Part shown: positions 45,414-49,899 of the stretch, piece after piece
Layout of the letters: each line of letters starts with the position of its first letter
Position numbering within the stretch: the first letter of the stretch is position 1
Assembly (NCBI GenBank): GCA_903834475.1
Contig: CAILJH010000011.1
Span: forward strand, 1-49,899
Length of the DNA stretch: 49,899 bases
Direction of reading: 5' to 3'
Source of the DNA: an uncultured Prolixibacteraceae bacterium
Lineage (GTDB): Bacteria; Bacteroidota; Bacteroidia; Bacteroidales; Prolixibacteraceae
The notes under the pieces: generated by a model
Databases searched by the model: none
What the model was told of the DNA's origin: nothing
What the model saw: the letters and a program-made list of their open reading frames with translations, nothing else
Made by a program: the position numbers and the translations under genes

Positions 45414-47303
45414 ATGAACAGATTATTGATCGTCTTTGTTTTATTCTTAAGTGTTATGGCTTGCAAGCCAGTTATGCAGAAAGCTGCAAAGATCCCGATG
45501 GAAGATTTCTTCCGTAACCCTGAAAAAACAGCCTTTCAACTTTCACCGAATGGTGAGTACTTCTCTTATCTGGCTCCATGGCAAAAGCGTCTGAACGTGT
45601 TTGTGCAGAAGGTTGGTGCTGATTCAGCCGTTCGAATTACGTCTGAGACTGCCCGCGACATTGCCGGTTATTTATGGAAAGGAAATAACCGTGTTTTATT
45701 CCTGAAAGATACCGGTGGTGACGAAAACTTCCAGCTTTATGGCGTAAATATTGACGGTTCAGAATTAAAAGGGCTGACTGTTTTCGAAAAAGTCAGGACA
45801 GAACTGATTGATGAGTTGAAAAATGTAGACGGCGAAATCATTGTTGGGTTGAATAAACGAAATCCACAGGTTTTTGATCCGTTCCGCCTGAATGTTTTGA
45901 CAGGTGAAATGACTCAGTTGGCTGAAAATCCTGGAAATATCACCGCCTGGATGACCGATCACGAAGGCAAATTGCGTCTGGCTTTTTCAACCGATGGTGT
46001 AAATCAAACCATGTTGTACCGCGAAACAGAGAAAGATCCATTCCGTTCGGTTTTAACGACCAACTTTAAAGAATCCGTATCACCTTATTTATTCACCTTC
46101 GATAATAAAATGCTGTATGCCGGTTCAAATCTGGGTCGCGACAAATCAGTATTGGTAAAATTCGACCCTGCTACCGGAAAGGAAGTTGAAGTTTTATTCG
46201 AATCGCCTGATGCAGATATTGAAGGCGTAAACTACTCAGATAAAGACAAAAAATTGTTATCCGTTTCATGGACAACTGATCTGGAGAAAGAACATTTCTT
46301 CGATGCCGAAGCCGAAGCCATGAAGAAAAAACTTCAGGAAAAACTGCCGGGATATTTGGTAGCAATCGGCAGTGAGAACAAAGCTGAAGACAAATTCATG
46401 ATCCGCTCACGAAGTGATAAAAGTCGCGGTGCCTATTATCTATACAATAAAACTTCAGGCGAACTGACCAAACTGGCCGATTTGACGCCATGGCTCAAAG
46501 AAAGTGAACTCTGCGATATGAAGCCAATTACCTATAAATCGCGTGATGGATTGATTATTCCGGGTTACCTTACCTTGCCAAAAGGCTATGAGGCAAAGAA
46601 TCTTCCGGTAATTATCAATCCACATGGAGGTCCTTGGGCACGCGATTACTGGGGCTTTAATTCTGAAGTTCAGTTCCTTGCCAACAATGGTTATGCTGTT
46701 TTGCAGATGAATTACCGCGGGTCAACCGGTTTTGGAAAGAAGTACTGGGAGATCTCATTTAAACAATGGGGCCGAACCATGCAGGATGATATTTCGGATG
46801 GCGTGAAATGGTTGGTTGATCAGGGAATAGCAGATCCGAAACGGGTGGCAATTTATGGCGGAAGTTACGGCGGTTATGCAACATTGGCCGGATTGACTTT
46901 AACTCCTGAATTGTATGCTGCCGGAGTCGATTATGTTGGCGTTTCAAACATGTTTACTTTCATGAAAACCGTTCCTCCATACTGGAAACCGATGCTCGAT
47001 ATGTTTTACGAAATGGTTGGCAACCCGAAATCCGACAGTTTAATGCTTGCACAAGTTTCGCCTGTATTTCAGGTTGATAAAATTAAAGCGCCGCTATTTG
47101 TTGCTCAGGGGAAAAACGATCCGAGAGTTAACAAAGATGAAAGCGACCAAATGGTAGAAGCTCTAAAAAAACGTGGTATTGCGGTGGAATATATGGTAAA
47201 GGACAATGAAGGTCACGGTTTCCACAACGAAGAAAATCGTTTCGATTTTTACCGTTCGATGCTGGCATTCCTCGATAAACACCTGAAACCACAGGAGAAA
47301 TAA
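45414..47303 (+). CDS. S9-family peptidase lipoprotein (prolyl-oligopeptidase/acylaminoacyl-peptidase type)
   Basis: A 629-residue exported serine peptidase with a lipobox VMAC (Cys17). An N-terminal beta-propeller (~30-360) begins AFQLSPNGEYFSYLAPWQKR. The alpha/beta-hydrolase domain (~380-629) has HGGPWARDYWGFN and LQMNYRGSTGFGKKYWE. The nucleophile elbow is YGGSYGGYA with Ser484. Asp569 (NDPRVNKDES) and His601 (NEGHGFHNE) complete the triad. It probably cleaves short peptides at the cell envelope. It is a single gene and a terminator follows. Confidence 0.93.
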   Translation: MNRLLIVFVLFLSVMACKPVMQKAAKIPMEDFFRNPEKTAFQLSPNGEYFSYLAPWQKRLNVFVQKVGADSAVRITSETARDIAGYLWKGNNRVLFLKDTGGDENFQLYGVNIDGSELKGLTVFEKVRTELIDELKNVDGEIIVGLNKRNPQVFDPFRLNVLTGEMTQLAENPGNITAWMTDHEGKLRLAFSTDGVNQTMLYRETEKDPFRSVLTTNFKESVSPYLFTFDNKMLYAGSNLGRDKSVLVKFDPATGKEVEVLFESPDADIEGVNYSDKDKKLLSVSWTTDLEKEHFFDAEAEAMKKKLQEKLPGYLVAIGSENKAEDKFMIRSRSDKSRGAYYLYNKTSGELTKLADLTPWLKESELCDMKPITYKSRDGLIIPGYLTLPKGYEAKNLPVIINPHGGPWARDYWGFNSEVQFLANNGYAVLQMNYRGSTGFGKKYWEISFKQWGRTMQDDISDGVKWLVDQGIADPKRVAIYGGSYGGYATLAGLTLTPELYAAGVDYVGVSNMFTFMKTVPPYWKPMLDMFYEMVGNPKSDSLMLAQVSPVFQVDKIKAPLFVAQGKNDPRVNKDESDQMVEALKKRGIAVEYMVKDNEGHGFHNEENRFDFYRSMLAFLDKHLKPQEK

Positions 47304-47329
47304 AGCATAGAATTAAAATAAATGTATTG

Positions 47330-47369
47330 AATCAGGGTTTCACATCAGTTGAGATCCTGATTTTTTTTG
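47330..47369 (+). terminator. Terminator after the S9 peptidase gene
   Basis: A 6-bp stem ATCAGG/CCTGAT (47331-47336 with 47356-47361), extendable by a G-T pair, is followed by eight T bases from 47361. The loop is large. Confidence 0.7.
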
Positions 47370-47464
47370 AAGTCAAACCATTATATTATTGAAACAATTT
47401 GGTATGGATGTGGTTATTGCTGTTAGTCATAACGAGGTAGGATAACAATTCAGAATTAAAAACA

Positions 47465-48148
47465 ATGAATAAATTAAAAGTGATTATTACAGGCGCCACC
47501 GGCATGATAGGCGAAGGTGTTCTTTCCGAATGTCTGAATCACACAGAAGTTGAAAAGGTTTTGGTCATAACACGTAACCCGACTGGTTATTATCATCCAA
47601 AATTAACCGAAATCATTCACAGCGATCTTAGTAATATTTCGTCGCTAAGCGAAAGCATCAAGGGCTACAATGCCTGCTATTTCTGCCTTGGAGTAACTTC
47701 CTTAGGTAAAAATGAAGAAGAATATACCCGGCTGACCTATACGCTGACCATGAATTTTGCCAAAACACTGGCATCATTAAATCCTGAAATGACATTCTGT
47801 TATATTTCGGGAGCCAGCAGCGATAGCAGTGAAAAAGGAAATACCATGTGGGCAAGGGTAAAAGGCAAAACCGAAAACGATTTGATGAAATTGCCTTTCA
47901 AACACGTTTTCAATTTCAGGCCGGGTGGTATTGTGCCATTTCTGCCTCTGAAACCAACACAGACCTTTTATAAAACCTACAAATACCTGGGATGGTTGTT
48001 TTCTCTGATGAAATTGTTTGCTCCGGGTATGGTAATCAGATTGAAAGATTTGTCAGCCGCCATGATTAATGCCTCATTGATTGGCTATCCAAAAAGTATT
48101 TTGGAAATGAAAGACATGAAGATTCTGGCCAAAGAAGTTGTTTCCTAA
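47465..48148 (+). CDS. Atypical short-chain dehydrogenase (NAD(P)-binding epimerase/NmrA-like)
   Basis: A 227-residue Rossmann protein. The nucleotide motif is ITGATGMIGEGVLSECLNH (9-27). LVITRNPTGYYHPKLTEIIHSDL gives the second strand. The middle ACYFCLGVTSLGKNEEEYTRLTYTLTMNFAKTLASLNPEMTFCYISGA is typical of small atypical SDRs, and no YxxxK pair is visible. Members of this group often lack known substrates. The MBL-fold gene begins 7 nt downstream, so the two form one transcript. Confidence 0.85.
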   Translation: MNKLKVIITGATGMIGEGVLSECLNHTEVEKVLVITRNPTGYYHPKLTEIIHSDLSNISSLSESIKGYNACYFCLGVTSLGKNEEEYTRLTYTLTMNFAKTLASLNPEMTFCYISGASSDSSEKGNTMWARVKGKTENDLMKLPFKHVFNFRPGGIVPFLPLKPTQTFYKTYKYLGWLFSLMKLFAPGMVIRLKDLSAAMINASLIGYPKSILEMKDMKILAKEVVS

Positions 48149-48155
48149 TGAACTA

Positions 48156-49253
48156 ATGATGTATATTTTTATAAGCATTTTTGCTCTGGTTTCAGTTACC
48201 ACAGCATTCTTTATCAACCAAAAAAGTTTTGGAAAAGCACCGTCAGGCGAGCGTATGAAACGCATTCAGCAATCGCCTAACTATCGCGACGGAAGTTTTC
48301 AGAACCTGAATTTCACCCCTGTTTTTGCTGAAGATGTGAATAAACTGGATATGATTCGCGATGGCATTTTCAAAATCAGTAAACGAAAAGCGCCATCGGT
48401 AAGTTTGCCATCGGTAAAAACCAATCTGCACCAACTCGATCCTGAGAAAGATGTGTTGGTTTGGTTCGGTCACTCCTCGTATTTCATGCAGATCGATGGA
48501 AAAAAAATACTGGTCGATCCGGTTTTCAGCGGACATGCCTCACCGGTATCATTCATGATCAGCAGTTTTAAAGGCAGTGATGTTTATACTCCGGAAGATA
48601 TGCCGGATATTGATTACCTGATTATTACACACGATCATTGGGATCACATGGATTATCCAACATTGCTGAAACTGAAACAGAAAACCGGAAAAGTAATTAC
48701 CGGCCTGGGCAATGGTTCCAATCTCGAATACTGGGGATTCGATCCGAAAAAAATCGTCGAACTGGACTGGTTCGAACAATCGGTTCCCGACTCCGGATTT
48801 GTCATCACAGCAACACCCGGAAGGCATTTCACCGGAAGATCGCCAAAACGCAACCAGACGATCTGGTGTTCGTTTGTTTTCCAAACGCCAACCAAAAAGA
48901 TTTTCATTGGGGGTGATTCGGGTTACGATACCCATTTTGCCAAAATAGGCGCTGAATATGGTCCGTTCGATCTGGCTTTGCTCGAATGCGGACAATACAA
49001 TAAATCGTGGAAATACATTCACATGATGCCCGAACAAACCGTGCAGGCAGCAATCGATTTAAAGGCCAAAAACCTGATGCCGGTTCATTGGGGAAAATTC
49101 GCTTTATCGCTTCATGCCTGGGACGAACCGATTGAACGGGTGACCAAAGAAGCCACCCGGCTGGCAGTTCCACTGGTTCATCCGATGATTGGTGAAGTGG
49201 TCGATTTGGAACAATTCGCACCAACAACCGAATGGTGGAAAGGGATAAACTGA
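48156..49253 (+). CDS. Metallo-beta-lactamase-fold hydrolase (UlaG/NAPE-PLD-like), membrane anchored
   Basis: A 365-residue protein: an N-terminal hydrophobic segment (~3-20), a linker, then a metallo-hydrolase domain (~95-340). The metal motif THDHWDHMDY gives His159, His161, Asp163 and His164. WFGHSSYFMQIDGKKILVDPVF comes before it, and TPGRHFTGRSPKRNQTIWCSFVF and FIGGDSGYDTHF after it. LMPVHWGKFALSLHAWDEP closes the site. This matches the NAPE-phospholipase-D/UlaG-like branch, whose members cleave phosphodiesters or lactones; the real substrate is unknown. The ATG at 48156 is chosen; a TTG at 48138 inside the upstream gene is less likely. Confidence 0.87.
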   Translation: MMYIFISIFALVSVTTAFFINQKSFGKAPSGERMKRIQQSPNYRDGSFQNLNFTPVFAEDVNKLDMIRDGIFKISKRKAPSVSLPSVKTNLHQLDPEKDVLVWFGHSSYFMQIDGKKILVDPVFSGHASPVSFMISSFKGSDVYTPEDMPDIDYLIITHDHWDHMDYPTLLKLKQKTGKVITGLGNGSNLEYWGFDPKKIVELDWFEQSVPDSGFVITATPGRHFTGRSPKRNQTIWCSFVFQTPTKKIFIGGDSGYDTHFAKIGAEYGPFDLALLECGQYNKSWKYIHMMPEQTVQAAIDLKAKNLMPVHWGKFALSLHAWDEPIERVTKEATRLAVPLVHPMIGEVVDLEQFAPTTEWWKGIN

Positions 49254-49271
49254 TCAATTTGTGAAAAGTAG

Positions 49272-49308
49272 GGATTCCATCTCTTTTTTGAAAGATGGAA
49301 TCCTTTTT
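49272..49308 (+). terminator. Terminator after the SDR-MBL unit
   Basis: A perfect 11-bp stem GGATTCCATCT/AGATGGAATCC (49272-49282 with 49293-49303) has a 10-nt loop and is followed by five T bases. Confidence 0.9.
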
Positions 49309-49335
49309 ACTGAAAGCTTAAAAAGAATTAATTGA

Positions 49336-49343
49336 TAGATTTG
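49336..49343 (+). promoter_or_regulatory. -7 promoter box for the acetyltransferase gene
   Basis: TAGATTTG matches TAnnTTTG and ends 25 nt before the ATG at 49369. No convincing -33 element is visible. Confidence 0.5.
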
Positions 49344-49368
49344 AGCATAAATTTCCAAACTGAAATCA

Positions 49369-49863
49369 ATGAAGAGTTTCTCTGAAATACAAATCCGCTC
49401 CATCCAAAAATCCGATAATCCTGATCTCGCAGTGATTATAAGGAACACCTTGACTGAGTTTGGTGCTGCAAATCCCGGAACGGTCTTTTTTGATCCAACG
49501 ACTGATGCATTGTTTAAATTATTTCAAACTCCAAATGCAGCATATTTCGTTGCTGAGGCAAATAACAAAATACTGGGTGGCGGAGGAATTTATCCAACCG
49601 AAGGATTACCAGAAGGAACCTGTGAACTGGTGAAAATGTACCTTTTGCCTGAAGCCCGTGGCATTGGTTTGGGGCGCACCTTGATTGAAAAATGTCTGGA
49701 AACGGCCAAAGAATACGGGTTTCAGCAGGTTTACCTCGAAACTTTAGATGAGTTGCACTTGGCCCTGAAAATTTATGCCAAATTCGGATTTGAATACTTA
49801 CCGGCACCATTGGGAAATACCAAACATTTCGGCTGTGGTTTGTGGATGCTGAAGACATTGTAA
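49369..49863 (+). CDS. GNAT-family N-acetyltransferase
   Basis: A 164-residue GNAT enzyme. Motif A is CELVKMYLLPEARGIGLGRTLIEKCLETAKEYG (~84-116), with the RGIGLG pyrophosphate-binding loop for acetyl-CoA. YLETLDELHLALKIYAKFGFEYLP is motif B. The N-terminus SEIQIRSIQKSDNPDLAVIIRNTLTEFG is the usual first strand and helix. The acceptor cannot be predicted. It stands alone behind a terminator with its own promoter box. Confidence 0.9.
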   Translation: MKSFSEIQIRSIQKSDNPDLAVIIRNTLTEFGAANPGTVFFDPTTDALFKLFQTPNAAYFVAEANNKILGGGGIYPTEGLPEGTCELVKMYLLPEARGIGLGRTLIEKCLETAKEYGFQQVYLETLDELHLALKIYAKFGFEYLPAPLGNTKHFGCGLWMLKTL

Positions 49864-49876
49864 GTAAATTTCCCTC

Positions 49877-49899
49877 CACATAGACACATAGGTCACATA
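49877..49899. repeat. Start of an ACATAG-rich short repeat cut by the window end
   Basis: ACATAG or ACATA occurs three times with short spacers (ACATAGACACATAGGTCACA at 49876 onward). Strings like this are common dispersed intergenic repeats in Bacteroidota (recollection). Only the left edge is visible. Confidence 0.35.

Noticed and set aside
48549..49037. 162-residue open frame opposite the MBL-fold gene
   Set aside because: Antisense shadow of a gene with an intact metal-binding motif.

Overview
The window reads as a stretch of chromosome from a Bacteroidota bacterium, most likely of the Bacteroidales/Marinilabiliales (Prolixibacteraceae-like) group. This rests on type IX secretion C-terminal sorting domains ending two proteins (1-366 and 26270-27802), Bacteroidota-type -7 promoter boxes (TAnnTTTG) 21-27 nt before several starts, scarce Shine-Dalgarno sequences, GldI-like FKBP lipoproteins beside an NrnA-like phosphoesterase, and WbqC, LapA and DUF721/DciA-like genes. 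No rRNA, tRNA, CRISPR array, intact insertion sequence or prophage was seen. The lineage below phylum level is inference.

Layout. 1-7860: the tail of a T9SS cargo protein, a 1.2 kb gene-free block packed with small hairpins, an SGNH-hydrolase/TPR membrane protein, a nitroreductase, small lipoprotein and membrane genes, an outer-membrane barrel protein, then a second gene-free palindrome-rich block. 7861-25120: mostly housekeeping: lepB-dapB, a B6-vitamer kinase, a Cof-type HAD phosphatase, a MurU-like nucleotidyltransferase, ribH, a membrane TPR protein, recF plus a DciA-like gene, ndk, an nrnA-like gene with two FKBP lipoproteins, a membrane-domain/Nudix fusion, a CDGSH protein, a lactonase, folE, hldD and yaaA.

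25184-36103 (all minus strand): a catabolic locus for beta-1,3-glucan (laminarin type). In transcription order it holds a GH16 lipoprotein endoglucanase, a very large cytoplasmic phosphorylase resembling GH149, a GPH-family symporter, a secreted clan GH-A glycosidase, a second GPH symporter, and a GH128-like enzyme with a CBM6-like module and T9SS sorting domain. A DNA-glycosylase-like gene (HTH_42) starts directly after the GH128 stop codon. The proposed flow is surface cleavage by GH16/GH128, trimming by the GH-A enzyme, proton- or sodium-coupled import, then phosphorolysis to glucose-1-phosphate. No SusC/SusD pair and no regulator lie in the window.

36263-49899: 2-oxoacid:ferredoxin oxidoreductase (korA-korB), a gamma-type carbonic anhydrase, a large GH2 beta-galactosidase, a beta-phosphoglucomutase-like HAD protein, a CobW-type GTPase, an S9 peptidase, an atypical SDR protein coupled to a metallo-beta-lactamase-fold hydrolase, and a GNAT acetyltransferase.

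The most distinctive features are the phosphorylase-centred glucan locus, the composite hairpin repeats (two elements with related outer arms at 590-672 and 1400-1463, within many three-base-loop hairpins), several other palindromic repeat families, and a fusion of a six-helix membrane domain to a Nudix hydrolase.
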